Shown here: positions 1 to 7,245 of the stretch, piece by piece
How positions within the stretch are numbered: the first letter of the stretch is position 1
How the letters are laid out: every line of letters begins with the position of its first letter
Assembly: GCA_947177165.1 (NCBI GenBank)
Contig: CAMWTP010000014.1
Span: 1-64,000 of the forward strand
Reading direction: 5' to 3'
Origin: an uncultured Lachnospiraceae bacterium
GTDB taxonomy: Bacteria; Bacillota; Clostridia; Lachnospirales; Lachnospiraceae
DNA length: 64,000 bases
Program-made: the position numbers and the translations under genes
Notes under the pieces: model-generated
The model's input: the letters and a program-made list of their open reading frames with translations, nothing else
What the model was told of the DNA's origin: nothing
Database searches by the model: none

Positions 1-32
1 AACTCTGATGGGACTTCATTAAAAATCAGATA

Positions 33-254
33 TTAAAATGACTGTGAATAGTAACTTTTCATTGCTGCAGAAACAGAATAATTTCTTGACTGCTCTTTTT
101 GAAACTGTTCAAACATTTGATATCCTGCTTCTTTGCATTGGGGACATGGATTAATTAAAGTATGTACCAGCCCCAGTGTATAAGGACACTGAGGGCATGA
201 TGGTTTCAGTCTGTAAGTTTGTGGTCTGATCTTTAATATTTTATTCCTAATCAT
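33..254 (-). CDS. Small zinc-ribbon-like protein
   Basis: This 73-residue protein has two CPQC pairs, at about residues 21-24 and 38-41, separated by 13 residues. That spacing suggests one structural zinc site of the zinc-ribbon type. The ATG start is backed by a strong GGGGGAG ribosome binding site three bases upstream. No catalytic motif or membrane segment is visible, and a nucleic-acid or protein-binding role is only a guess from the fold. It is the last gene seen in the minus-strand cassette that includes the AAA+ ATPase. I do not recognise a named family. Confidence 0.55.
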   Translation of the reverse strand: MIRNKILKIRPQTYRLKPSCPQCPYTLGLVHTLINPCPQCKEAGYQMFEQFQKEQSRNYSVSAAMKSYYSQSF

Positions 255-428
255 TACTCCCCCTCATATCCCTCTGGATAATTACCATCAACTATCGGGC
301 GTTTATCCGAATTTGCAATTTCTACGCGCATAATACTTTATGACATTACTTAAGCCTGCCTCTTTCCATTTCCAAATGCTCTGTGAGACTATATACTTCT
401 TAGAACCTACTTGAAGCAGTTCAAGATA

Positions 429-641
429 TCAGTTAACCAGTTCTGGTTTATGGTAAGTACATTGTAATATGTAAGTAATAATGCAGAAGGTAAATAGATT
501 GGTAGTTCCATAAAAAATGTTAGCAAACGTTAATTCATTGGTTGATGTAAGGTGCTGATTTTCACGCACTATTCTCCGTAGTATACTTTCGTATAATCCC
601 CATGCTAAATTCTTCTGCCGATTATCCCATCTGTCTTTCAT
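429..641 (-). CDS. Doubtful small ORF
   Basis: This 70-codon reading frame lies between two better-supported small genes on the same strand. The N-terminal half is charged, and residues of about 42-60 are hydrophobic enough for one membrane segment. There is no convincing ribosome binding site before its ATG, and no motif is recognisable. It may be a chance frame or the remains of a longer gene. It is listed because it fills an otherwise empty slot in a tightly packed, same-strand gene array. Confidence 0.25.
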   Translation of the reverse strand: MKDRWDNRQKNLAWGLYESILRRIVRENQHLTSTNELTFANIFYGTTNLFTFCIITYILQCTYHKPELVN

Positions 642-685
642 CTACTTTGCATGATTCTTCGAATTTGCCTGAACCACTTTACAAC

Positions 686-1129
686 TTACTCAGGCATCTC
701 TATTGAAAATTCAATTCTACCGGTTTCACGCAGATTTGCGGCCATCTCATTAGTATCCCAATCGGTAATACTACTGCTGTTAATATGCCCTTTTCTTTTT
801 TTCATAACCCATTCCTGATTTGGTTTTTGAAAATAAAAGTCAGCACATAGCTGGATAGGGACTGCTTCTGCATTGTTTCGCTCCAGCTCTATAAGCATTT
901 TCCCGCCCACATAATTCAAATGCTCCTGCTTACATGTATCCAAAATAAATTTGTCATGGAAAATCCCCGTATACTCTATAAACTGCTGGAATGTCATAGG
1001 TTTGCTGCTGCACAGTATGTTAAAAAAATTATCAATCCCTGCTTTGAGCACCCCTGTAAGGTCACCTTTTGCCAATGCAGATTTAATATCTTTTTTAGCT
1101 TTTTTGTTTTCTTCTTCAGATAATGTCAT
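686..1129 (-). CDS. Hypothetical 147-aa protein of the AAA+ cassette
   Basis: The protein is acidic and soluble. It has a lysine- and glutamate-rich helical N-terminus (about residues 1-35) and a C-terminal half with alternating hydrophobic residues that looks like beta structure. No signal peptide, membrane span or catalytic motif is visible. A GAGAGG ribosome binding site about ten bases upstream supports the ATG start. It follows the broken SES-repeat ORF and the AAA+ ATPase on the same strand, so a role as substrate, adaptor or partner of the ATPase is possible, but this is inference from neighbourhood only. Confidence 0.55.
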   Translation of the reverse strand: MTLSEEENKKAKKDIKSALAKGDLTGVLKAGIDNFFNILCSSKPMTFQQFIEYTGIFHDKFILDTCKQEHLNYVGGKMLIELERNNAEAVPIQLCADFYFQKPNQEWVMKKRKGHINSSSITDWDTNEMAANLRETGRIEFSIEMPE

Positions 1130-1178
1130 AATTTAAATTCCTCTCCCATACTCAATTGATTATTAACTACATCTCCAA

Positions 1179-1472
1179 TTATAAAGTTTTATTTCCAAAA
1201 TAGGCATCGGTCAAACAATGCTGCAATTCCCATGATACTTTGCTCTCAGATATGATATTTGTTATATCATTATCACAATAGGCATAAATCAAACACTCCT
1301 CCAATTCTGGTGATAGTTGATTCTCGAATATAATTTCGACTATAGTTTCTTTAAAGCAACTTTTTGCATGCTCCCTGACTTGTGGTACTTCTTTATAAAA
1401 ACTCTTGGCGCACTCTCAAATATCTGGTGATACTTCGCTCTCAGATATAATCCTGGTTACCATTGTTTCCAT
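1179..1472 (-). pseudogene. Interrupted ORF with repeated SES motifs
   Basis: Reading from an ATG at 1472 with a good AAAGGG ribosome binding site gives 98 codons broken by one in-frame TGA at 1416-1418. The frame is open on both sides of the stop. It contains three related units: IISESEVSPDI, IIFENQLSPELEECL and IISESKVSWELQHCL. The first matches the C-terminal TISESEVPEEI of the next gene upstream (1495-1839), so the two probably share ancestry by duplication. It is absent from the ORF track because of the stop. It could be a pseudogene, a sequencing error or, less likely, a recoded UGA. Confidence 0.5.
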
Positions 1473-1494
1473 AATTAAAATCCCTTTCTCATAT

Positions 1495-1839
1495 TCATCC
1501 ATTTGTCATTTGTAGCTCTAATTCTTGCGTAACATCTACTTCCTGACCATACTGGACTTTATTCAGAATTTCCTCTGGTACCTCGCTCTCGGATATGGTT
1601 CTGGTTGTCGTTATTTCTTCCCAATTCCCATCCACCTTGCTATAATGTTTAACAATCTCCTGAACACCTTCTAAAATCTTTTTTAGAAATATTTTTGTTC
1701 CATATACAACACGGTTGAATGCCTTTGATATTTTCTGAGCTGTATCCTTAATAAAATCCACAAGATCATTCCAAAATATGGCAACAATTCCAATTCCTGC
1801 AATAACACTCAGTCCCATTACTAATGCTGTTAAAATCAT
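1495..1839 (-). CDS. Small membrane-anchored protein with SES-motif tail
   Basis: The first 25 residues form one strongly hydrophobic segment (ILTALVMGLSVIAGIGIVAIF), likely a membrane anchor. A basic, amphipathic region of about residues 30-65 follows, then an acidic tail with TISESEVPEEI. The ATG start has a clean AAGGAG site. It lies 18 bases after the AAA+ ATPase stop, so the two are probably co-transcribed. The tail motif recurs in the broken ORF downstream. The likely arrangement is a membrane protein whose cytosolic tail meets a soluble ATPase; function is unknown. Confidence 0.6.
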   Translation of the reverse strand: MILTALVMGLSVIAGIGIVAIFWNDLVDFIKDTAQKISKAFNRVVYGTKIFLKKILEGVQEIVKHYSKVDGNWEEITTTRTISESEVPEEILNKVQYGQEVDVTQELELQMTNG

Positions 1840-1857
1840 TTTCCTACTCCTTATATC

Positions 1858-2790
1858 CTAAATTTTTTTCATTTCTTCTTCATTGACTATACGCTTAGAA
1901 ACGGTAATCGGTCCGCCTTGGTTTGCAAGCTTGACTTCTATGCAGTGCTGAATCGCCTCTTCAAACCGATTTTGTAAAACAATCTGCTCTTTGTCACGCG
2001 CTGCACCGACCGCAGCTGAAAATACGGCATTAGCTATATCGCTTCCACTTATACCTGAGAATTTCCTTGCCAGATCAGCATAATCAACCTGGCATGGCAT
2101 TTTTTCTGGGATATATGTCTTCCACAGTTGTTCCCGCAGACCTATACCTGGAAGATGAAATTGAATATGATATTTAATCCTTCTTAAAAATGCGACATCA
2201 AAATTTTGGATGAAGTTTGTCGCAAAAATAATTACACCCTGATATTGATTCATAAGATTCAACAGCACAGAACGAGTTTGATTTACACTGACATCGGTAG
2301 ATGAGGTCATATTCGTCACACGTTTACTAAGCAATGCATCAGCTTCGTCAAAAAAGATTACCAAATCTTGCTCAGTTGCAGTTTGAAACAGCTTACTTAA
2401 GTTTTTAGATGTTTCCCCAACATATTTTGATTCAATTTCAGCATAGTCCACACAAATCATCATTTTCTGAAGTTCGTTTGTAATTGCATGAGCAGCCATT
2501 GTCTTACCAGTTCCCGAATGGCCATATAGGTTGACAGCCAATCCATCCTGACTAGCAAACCGCTCTGACAATCCCCACTGTCCAAAAAGCAGTTCTCTAT
2601 TTTTAAAGTAAGAAATAACATCAAAAAGCTGATTGAATGTTGGGGTATCCAAAATAAGATCGTTCATTGTATAGCGTGGTGTAGATACATTCCATTGAAT
2701 TTCCTTTTTTTGATTTGCCTTTGGTGCAGAATCTGTCACTGCATAGTTTCGATTTTGTATAATTTTATCAGGCGTATATTTTAATGGCAT
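1858..2790 (-). CDS. AAA+ ATPase (classical AAA type)
   Basis: This 310-residue protein has one AAA module. Walker A is GHSGTGKT at residues 90-97. Walker B ends in FFDEAD at about 146-151. A sensor-1 segment IIFATN lies near 187-192, and arginine-finger type residues FLRRI near 200. A helical lid domain ends the protein (SGISGSDIANAVFSAAVGAA). This architecture remodels or unfolds protein partners using ATP. The 85-residue N-terminal region is not recognisable and probably selects the substrate. A GGGG site precedes the ATG. The flanking genes are small same-strand ORFs, one membrane-anchored, so those may be its clients. No protease domain is fused. Confidence 0.85.
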   Translation of the reverse strand: MPLKYTPDKIIQNRNYAVTDSAPKANQKKEIQWNVSTPRYTMNDLILDTPTFNQLFDVISYFKNRELLFGQWGLSERFASQDGLAVNLYGHSGTGKTMAAHAITNELQKMMICVDYAEIESKYVGETSKNLSKLFQTATEQDLVIFFDEADALLSKRVTNMTSSTDVSVNQTRSVLLNLMNQYQGVIIFATNFIQNFDVAFLRRIKYHIQFHLPGIGLREQLWKTYIPEKMPCQVDYADLARKFSGISGSDIANAVFSAAVGAARDKEQIVLQNRFEEAIQHCIEVKLANQGGPITVSKRIVNEEEMKKI

Positions 2791-2812
2791 ATTATTTTAC
2801 CCCTTTCATTTG

Positions 2813-2986
2813 TTAAAATAATTTTTTCGCATACACACTTGGTTCATTGTGCACATGAGACGAGTATGCACAATAAATATGGCTTTTTGCACTTTTGCCG
2901 TCTGTATACATCTCAAACATGTAACCAACAGCCGGGCCTATGAATTTAAGCTTAACATCACTGGTCCAATAGTTACAATTACCCAT
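2813..2986 (-). CDS. Small hypothetical ORF (57 aa), possibly a frameshifted gene part
   Basis: This frame is not in the ORF track. It reads MGNCNYWTSD to a stop just before the AAA+ gene, with several aromatic, histidine and cysteine residues. Its ATG overlaps the stop of the 24-codon ORF upstream in the arrangement ATGGGTAA, typical of translational coupling. The frame is also open for ten codons upstream of its ATG without a start, so the two pieces may be one gene broken by a frameshift. No family is recognised. Confidence 0.4.
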   Translation of the reverse strand: MGNCNYWTSDVKLKFIGPAVGYMFEMYTDGKSAKSHIYCAYSSHVHNEPSVYAKKLF

Positions 2987-3053
2987 TCTGGAATGGTTCC
3001 CTACATAATCCCACTATAAGTTCCTCCTTTGAATCATTTATTTTCCGCTCCAT
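2979..3053 (-). CDS. Very short ORF upstream of the 57-aa ORF
   Basis: ATG to stop gives 24 residues (MERKINDSKEELIVGLCREP...). An in-frame GTG inside it sits eight bases after a perfect AGGAGG, so initiation could occur there too. Its stop overlaps the next start. It may be a leader peptide that couples translation, or the N-terminal half of a gene disrupted by a frameshift. Only the overlap and the ribosome binding site support it. Confidence 0.3.
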   Translation of the reverse strand: MERKINDSKEELIVGLCREPFQNG

Positions 3054-3109
3054 CGTATGATAGTCCCTTTAGTTCTGGACTTATTCAACATAATTCCTAC
3101 GCTGTTCCT

Positions 3110-3238
3110 TTAACAGCCTTCCCATTCCTTATATAAATTCCAGCCTATAATGGCGAACAATACCTGTGTCGGCAAAAATGGAATCAAACATAACAGCCAA
3201 CAGCCGACTGTCAATAATGATAAAATTATCTTTCTCAT
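3110..3238 (-). CDS. 42-aa hydrophobic membrane peptide
   Basis: This gene is too short for the ORF track. It starts at an ATG preceded by AAGGAG with ideal eight-base spacing. The product starts MRKIILSLLTVGCWLLCLIP and carries two hydrophobic stretches, residues 4-22 and about 24-34, before a charged end (YKEWEGC). It would sit in the membrane as a hairpin or single span. It lies 58 bases after the acyltransferase stop and upstream of the AAA+ group on the same strand. Small peptides of this shape can be toxins, subunits or phage proteins; nothing here decides which. Confidence 0.5.
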   Translation of the reverse strand: MRKIILSLLTVGCWLLCLIPFLPTQVLFAIIGWNLYKEWEGC

Positions 3239-3295
3239 TTTTTATGCTCCTTCCTGACGTACATTTTCAGAATCGAAAATGCAACAATAACGCTG

Positions 3296-4294
3296 TTAAA
3301 AAAGCCTGTTCACAATGGGTATTTTCCTCAATACACACACTGTCATATATGATATGAAATAGAGAACAATACATGCAGCAGGAATCGTGATCCATCCAGT
3401 CCCATGCAGTGGATATATATGTAACAGCTTTATCATCAGATTCAGGAAAAACGGGTGGAGCAGGTATATGCCTAATGTACACCCTGATATTCCCTCCCAT
3501 TTCCGGCCTATATGTAATTCTGCATGATTTTTTGTTGTCAGTATAAATATACCCAGTGCCATAATACAGACAGGCAGTGATGTATATGGATAGATCTCAT
3601 CCTTTCCATAATTCCAGAAATATGCAATCACAACCACGTTCGCAGCTGCCAGTGTCATGTTGACGTATTTCATGTCTGCAAAACTGCACCGGGCAATCGC
3701 TGCCCCTGCGATAACATAAAACAAATATCCAGACATCGGCATATGGATGTCAACAGACAGACCCATACGGTTGTTTATCACTGGTATCAATATTGTGGAC
3801 AGGAATAAAAGCCCCAAAAGATAATAAACATTCTTCTGATCCTGCACGACATGGGACTTTACGACGGGGAGAACGAGATAAATCCCAATGATAAAATAAA
3901 TGTACCACATATGTGTCCACGTATTGCCATTTAAGACATCCACCAGTGACAAGCCGACTGCCCCCAGGGTAATCTTTTTTTCCATATAGACATATTCCAG
4001 CAGGGCATAAAACCAGCCAACCGTAAATAGTATCCCTATAAATTTTCCAACGTGCCTGAATGACCACTGCCATGTACACTTCCTGTCATCCCCCAGCACA
4101 CAGAACCCGGTAATCATAAAAAAGATCGGAACCGCCCAGCTGGAAAGATTATGGACAACATTCAGCCGCTGTACGGTCGCCTGCGCAACAGCCGTATCAT
4201 TATAGGTAACGGAAGCGCTTACCACATGAATCACTACAATGAAAAAGGCACTTATCACCCTGAGAATGTCAATCCTGTAATTTCTTGCCCTCAT
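3296..4294 (-). CDS. Acyltransferase family 3 membrane protein
   Basis: This is a polytopic protein of about 332 residues with the acyltransferase-3 (OafA/WecH) layout. An N-terminal RIDILRVISAFFIVVIHV motif carries the conserved basic residue and the catalytic-type His in the first membrane helix. About ten membrane segments follow, including WAVPIFFMITGF and the late GCTLGIYLLHPFF. The family moves acetyl or other acyl groups onto exported sugars or lipids. The ATG at 4294 is preferred over the upstream GTG at 4309 because the G-rich run lies at correct spacing. The next genes downstream on the strand are the small peptide and AAA+ cassette; a shared function is not evident. Confidence 0.85.
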   Translation of the reverse strand: MRARNYRIDILRVISAFFIVVIHVVSASVTYNDTAVAQATVQRLNVVHNLSSWAVPIFFMITGFCVLGDDRKCTWQWSFRHVGKFIGILFTVGWFYALLEYVYMEKKITLGAVGLSLVDVLNGNTWTHMWYIYFIIGIYLVLPVVKSHVVQDQKNVYYLLGLLFLSTILIPVINNRMGLSVDIHMPMSGYLFYVIAGAAIARCSFADMKYVNMTLAAANVVVIAYFWNYGKDEIYPYTSLPVCIMALGIFILTTKNHAELHIGRKWEGISGCTLGIYLLHPFFLNLMIKLLHIYPLHGTGWITIPAACIVLYFISYMTVCVLRKIPIVNRLF

Positions 4295-4446
4295 ACCTTT
4301 TCCCCCCACATGCTGGTTTTCACTTCTGTCCCCATGATTCTGTTTTTATGCCTGTCCGGTGTCTGCCACCCTTCCAGACAGTACGAAATGCAATACTGTA
4401 CCCCCTGGTCACTGCCTGTATACCTGTCAGATATACTGCCTTTTCC

Positions 4447-4545
4447 TTAACAGGCTTTTTCAACTTCTTTGTCCAGTTTAGCTCCGCACTTCACACAGAA
4501 TACATCCCCATCGTTAACCTTACTTCCACAATTTGAGCAAAACAT
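4447..4545 (-). CDS. 32-aa zinc-ribbon peptide, probably a truncated gene
   Basis: ATG with a GGAGGG site six bases upstream opens MFCSNCGSKVNDGDVFCVKC followed by GAKLDKEVEKAC and a stop. The two CxxC pairs form the standard zinc-ribbon that caps many Firmicute membrane or regulatory proteins. Normally 100 or more residues follow. Here the frame stops after 32, yet remains open downstream of the TAA up to the acyltransferase start. It is therefore either a genuine micro-protein or the head of a truncated gene. It is too short for the ORF track. Confidence 0.5.
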   Translation of the reverse strand: MFCSNCGSKVNDGDVFCVKCGAKLDKEVEKAC

Positions 4546-4796
4546 AATAATCCCTCCCTTGCTTCCTTAAAAGGATAGAAACTGCCGTTTGGAACAATCT
4601 CCATCCTTTTCCCGTTTCTTACCAAATATGTCTTGGAAAAATCCTAAAATCGGAGCATGTAATCCCCCAAAACAAATATTGCAACAAACTTCTTTGAACT
4701 GTAATACATAATCAATTTGTGATAGACAATTCCCATCTGCCCCTAATCGTATGATACATAAATACAAGAAATTTTTATTCCCAGTAGTATGTATTT

Positions 4797-5126
4797 CTAT
4801 TCTGTCTCATTTTCCTTCCGGCGTTTATTCAGCAACCCTTCTATCACCCTTGCTGAGTATCCGCCTGCCCTTGCAATTTTGGCTCTTTCACGCCTGTCAT
4901 TTTCACCTTTTGCAAGATCAGCAATGAATTCTGGACGGTACAGCCGCATAGGACAATCTATTTTGTCTCCATGAAAATGCGTAAATATTTTGAGCATTGC
5001 ATCCCGTCCAAGCAGTTCATATAGCTCTAAATAGCTGTCGTTCAAAGCCTCCGATTCATTACCTTCGACATGAAAAGCTTCATAGACAATCTCATCATTG
5101 ATATTGCTAAAATCAATCTGAATCAC
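4797..5126 (-). CDS. Mor/homeodomain-like DNA-binding protein
   Basis: The 109-residue product has an acidic N-terminus. A helical core LYELLGRDAMLKIFTHFHG follows, and then a basic C-terminal segment that reads as a helix-turn-helix (RERAKIARAGGYSARVIEGLL). This layout resembles the Mor transcription-activator family known from Mu-like phages and clostridial elements. The start is moved to GTG 5126 because GGAGGG lies six bases upstream; the track's upstream ATG has no such site. A perfect 16-bp inverted repeat lies about 105 bp upstream and could be its operator. Family assignment is moderate. Confidence 0.6.
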   Translation of the reverse strand: MIQIDFSNINDEIVYEAFHVEGNESEALNDSYLELYELLGRDAMLKIFTHFHGDKIDCPMRLYRPEFIADLAKGENDRRERAKIARAGGYSARVIEGLLNKRRKENETE

Positions 5127-5232
5127 CTTATTCCCTCCAATCCAATCAGAGTATATCACTATATAATGACATAAATCCAATCACTAACTGACATTTTTTA
5201 TGCGTAGAAATAGTCTGCATTTTATGTTTTAT

Positions 5233-5273
5233 AAACCGTATACATTTTGTGATGTATAAAATGTATACGGTTT
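5233..5273. repeat. Perfect 16-bp inverted repeat, candidate operator
   Basis: Arms AAACCGTATACATTTT and AAAATGTATACGGTTT are exact reverse complements around a nine-base spacer. The repeat sits upstream of the Mor-like gene and downstream of the 65-aa gene. There is no T-run on either side, which argues against a simple terminator. Length and symmetry fit a dimeric regulator site or a recombination site. Confidence 0.55.
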
Positions 5274-5446
5274 GCGTACTTCAACATAGCTCACCCCCTC
5301 CGCCGCATGAAACGTCCCTACCGGATATTTTCAATTTTTCACATATACATCCTTAACAGAAAATCCCCCGGTCTGAACCACCCCTACTGCCCTTATGAGT
5401 CAAACATGCTACCGTAAATCTGATTTTGCCAGCTTAATTTTTATTC

Positions 5447-5644
5447 TCATTCATATAAGCTCTCTTTACTGATTCCAATTACGGCACTGCTTTCATCTAT
5501 GACGTTTTCATACCAGTCTGTATCAGAAGTATTTATTCCCTTTTTCTCTGCCCATGTCTCAATTTCCGATTTTACCCTATACGCCTGGTCAAGCAGTGAA
5601 TTTAATCTGTCAATTTTCTTATCAATATATCTGGGTATTATCAC
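5447..5644 (-). CDS. Small hypothetical protein (65 aa)
   Basis: A charged, mainly helical protein with heptad-like spacing (KIDRLNSLLDQAYRVKSEIE). No membrane segment or motif is recognised. GTG at 5644 is chosen over the ATG at 5680 because GGAGG stands nine bases before the GTG and nothing stands before the ATG. It is one of a run of short same-strand genes typical of phage and integrative-element accessory DNA. Confidence 0.5.
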   Translation of the reverse strand: MIIPRYIDKKIDRLNSLLDQAYRVKSEIETWAEKKGINTSDTDWYENVIDESSAVIGISKESLYE

Positions 5645-5691
5645 ATTTCCTATCCTCCAAATCGTTATTTTGTCAGACATCTTGGATTATC

Positions 5692-5904
5692 TCACAATTG
5701 CCTGTATCCACAATGATGACAATAATTCTCACAAACTGAATAGACGAATGTCGTATTGCAGTTTCCACATGTCCAATAATCACTTATTGATCTGCGTTTT
5801 CCTTTGTGATATACAGGTCTTTTCCCTGTCTCTGCCCGAAATGACTTCTCTGCCCTTGGTTTACTCAGCTTCGTCTGCTCTAAGGTTTTTAAAGAATCTT
5901 CCAA
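5692..5904 (-). CDS. Zinc-ribbon protein
   Basis: The 70-residue product ends with a classical ribbon: WTCGNCNTTF then CENYCHHCGYRQL, giving CxxC pairs about 15 residues apart. Similar short proteins ending in NYC..CG are common in clostridial phages and integrative elements (recollection, not a search). The N-terminal half is basic. The only in-frame start is TTG at 5904, with no strong ribosome binding site, so the true start is uncertain and the N-terminus may be lost. Confidence 0.6.
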   Translation of the reverse strand: MEDSLKTLEQTKLSKPRAEKSFRAETGKRPVYHKGKRRSISDYWTCGNCNTTFVYSVCENYCHHCGYRQL

Positions 5905-5962
5905 TGTAACATATCAATCTGCATTATTTTCTCTTTTCTTTCATACTTCACCTCCAAAACCT

Positions 5963-6202
5963 TTATTTATCATACGCCAGATGAAAGACACGTATCAGTT
6001 CCTCCCTCACTTCCCTGATAAGCGCTAATCTGAGCCAACTGTAAAATGCAAGATTCCTGCAATGTCTGATCTTTAATTCAGTCACATCTCTGACAAGTAT
6101 CTCTAACTGGTTATATTTTTCCTTCCAGTCTGTCCTGTCCCCACGGTATGAGTCTATGATTCCCTCGTATCTGTTATAGAGATAAATTATCCTTTTTAAC
6201 AT
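5963..6202 (-). CDS. Small hypothetical protein (79 aa)
   Basis: Rich in arginine, leucine and tyrosine and predicted entirely helical, with a hydrophobic stretch near residues 50-62 flanked by charge. No motif is recognised. The ATG has a GGAG site eight bases upstream. It belongs to the run of short minus-strand genes that ends near guaA. Confidence 0.5.
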   Translation of the reverse strand: MLKRIIYLYNRYEGIIDSYRGDRTDWKEKYNQLEILVRDVTELKIRHCRNLAFYSWLRLALIREVREELIRVFHLAYDK

Positions 6203-6307
6203 ATATTTTTCTCCAATCTATATATACAAATATGTTTTCCTGCAGATATGCAGTTTTCGTTTCAGTAACCCACCGTCATTCCATGAAGGCACCTGTCCTC
6301 TGTTCAG

Positions 6308-6868
6308 CTAGTCACTGCTTCCTTTATGCTCTGAACTATCCTGGCTGAACATTTCTTCTTTCCTTGTTGTATTATCTCTCACGACTACCTGCGGGTATTT
6401 TTTCAGCAGTTCATCTTTCTTTTGCAGTGCTGCTTCCATGTCACAGCAGGTATATCCCCAGCTGTAGCGTTTCCCATTTTCATCAAGTGCATGGACATCC
6501 ACGCCCTCCCATGTGAAATCGTCGAGGTGCTCACTAACATATGCATGTCCCTCAATGGTAAAATCAGCCAGCAGTCCCGCCATGACATGCATTGCATCAT
6601 TATCTTCATGCAGTGTCTTAAATGTACCCAGCCTTCTTTTTTCCTTATTGCCATTAACATAATACTCAATCCAGAGATCCAGATAAATACCTTCACTGCC
6701 TCCCAGGGCAAGCTTATTGACAAGATCAAATTCATACGTTTTAATCGGTACTGGACTGCGAGTCGCCAGACCATAGTCAAGAATAGCCGGGAGCTTTCCT
6801 TTCTCTTTCAAAATATTCTGAATCTTGTTAAACAGATCCTCTGTTGTCATTGGTTTGTTCATAGTCAT
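6308..6868 (-). CDS. Integrative-element-type hypothetical protein (186 aa)
   Basis: A soluble acidic protein with segments LPAILDYGLATRSPVPI, GGSEGIYLDLWIEYY and DDFTWEGVDVHALD. From memory, proteins with this pattern recur in clostridial conjugative elements, where their function is unknown. A perfect AAGGAGG site precedes the ATG at 6868; an alternative ATG two codons later is possible. It is the island gene nearest guaA and is insulated from it by the hairpin at 6892-6919. Confidence 0.65.
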   Translation of the reverse strand: MTMNKPMTTEDLFNKIQNILKEKGKLPAILDYGLATRSPVPIKTYEFDLVNKLALGGSEGIYLDLWIEYYVNGNKEKRRLGTFKTLHEDNDAMHVMAGLLADFTIEGHAYVSEHLDDFTWEGVDVHALDENGKRYSWGYTCCDMEAALQKKDELLKKYPQVVVRDNTTRKEEMFSQDSSEHKGSSD

Positions 6869-6891
6869 AAATCCTCCTTAAATTAAAATAA

Positions 6892-6919
6892 GGAGCATCC
6901 CAGTTTCCCGGAATGCTCC
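6892..6919 (-). terminator. Hairpin between the island and guaA
   Basis: GGAGCATTCC and GGGATGCTCC pair over ten positions with one G-U around an eight-base loop, followed on the minus strand by TTATTTT. It would stop transcripts arriving from guaA before the island genes, or act in the leader of the 186-aa gene. Confidence 0.6.
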
Positions 6920-7080
6920 CTTTTGTTATCTCTTAATTAAATTATCAATTAACACCCATCAGCTATATAGAAAACAACCTAAACAAACGACTGCAAAAGT
7001 GCAATTGTTTTCCAGAAGCCCCTTTTATACAAATTAAAATGTCTCCGGCTTTCCTAAATACACGATTTCATCTTACCATC

Positions 7081-7187
7081 TTCTGGTTCTAAATGCTTCT
7101 GCTGTAACTATATTTTGAGACATACATACCTTGCAGATAGTTAAAGATATATGAAAGTACTTCAACTTTAGAACCAGAATAGAACCA
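7081..7187. repeat. Inverted and direct repeats beside guaA (candidate recombinase arm sites)
   Basis: TTCTGGTTCTAAA at 7081-7093 is the exact reverse complement of 7167-7179, with 73 bases between. TAGAACCA is also repeated directly at 7169-7176 and 7180-7187. Clusters of short repeats within about 150 bp of an insertion point are typical of tyrosine-recombinase attachment regions. That reading is inference; the stretch contains no gene. Confidence 0.4.
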
Positions 7188-7201
7188 CAGACAAATTAAA
7201 A

Positions 7202-7235
7202 CGCCGGAAACCTGCATAAATACAGGCTTCCAGCG
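7202..7235 (-). terminator. guaA transcription terminator
   Basis: CGCTGGAAGCCTG pairs with CAGGTTTCCGGCG through 13 positions (two G-U pairs) around an eight-base loop, followed by TTTTAATTT in the direction of guaA transcription. It begins 11 bases after the guaA stop. It is an intrinsic terminator. Confidence 0.85.
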
Positions 7236-7245
7236 TCAAAATCGT

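Larger units (their letters stand above)
1..7245. mobile_element. Probable accessory island abutting the guaA 3' end (left end outside window)
   Basis: This stretch is visibly richer in A+T than the DNA from guaA onward. It is packed with short, poorly known, partly decayed minus-strand genes: zinc ribbons, a Mor-like regulator and element-type proteins. It starts immediately after the guaA stop codon, and the 3' end of guaA is an established integration site for genomic islands in many bacteria. No integrase, relaxase or transposase is visible, so the element either continues past the left edge or is a remnant. Calling it a mobile element is inference from composition, gene type and position; no duplicated attachment core was found. 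Confidence 0.45.

Noticed and set aside
4567-4767. 66-codon minus-strand ORF
   Set aside because: It begins at TTG with no ribosome binding site and shows no family pattern; kept out of the feature list.
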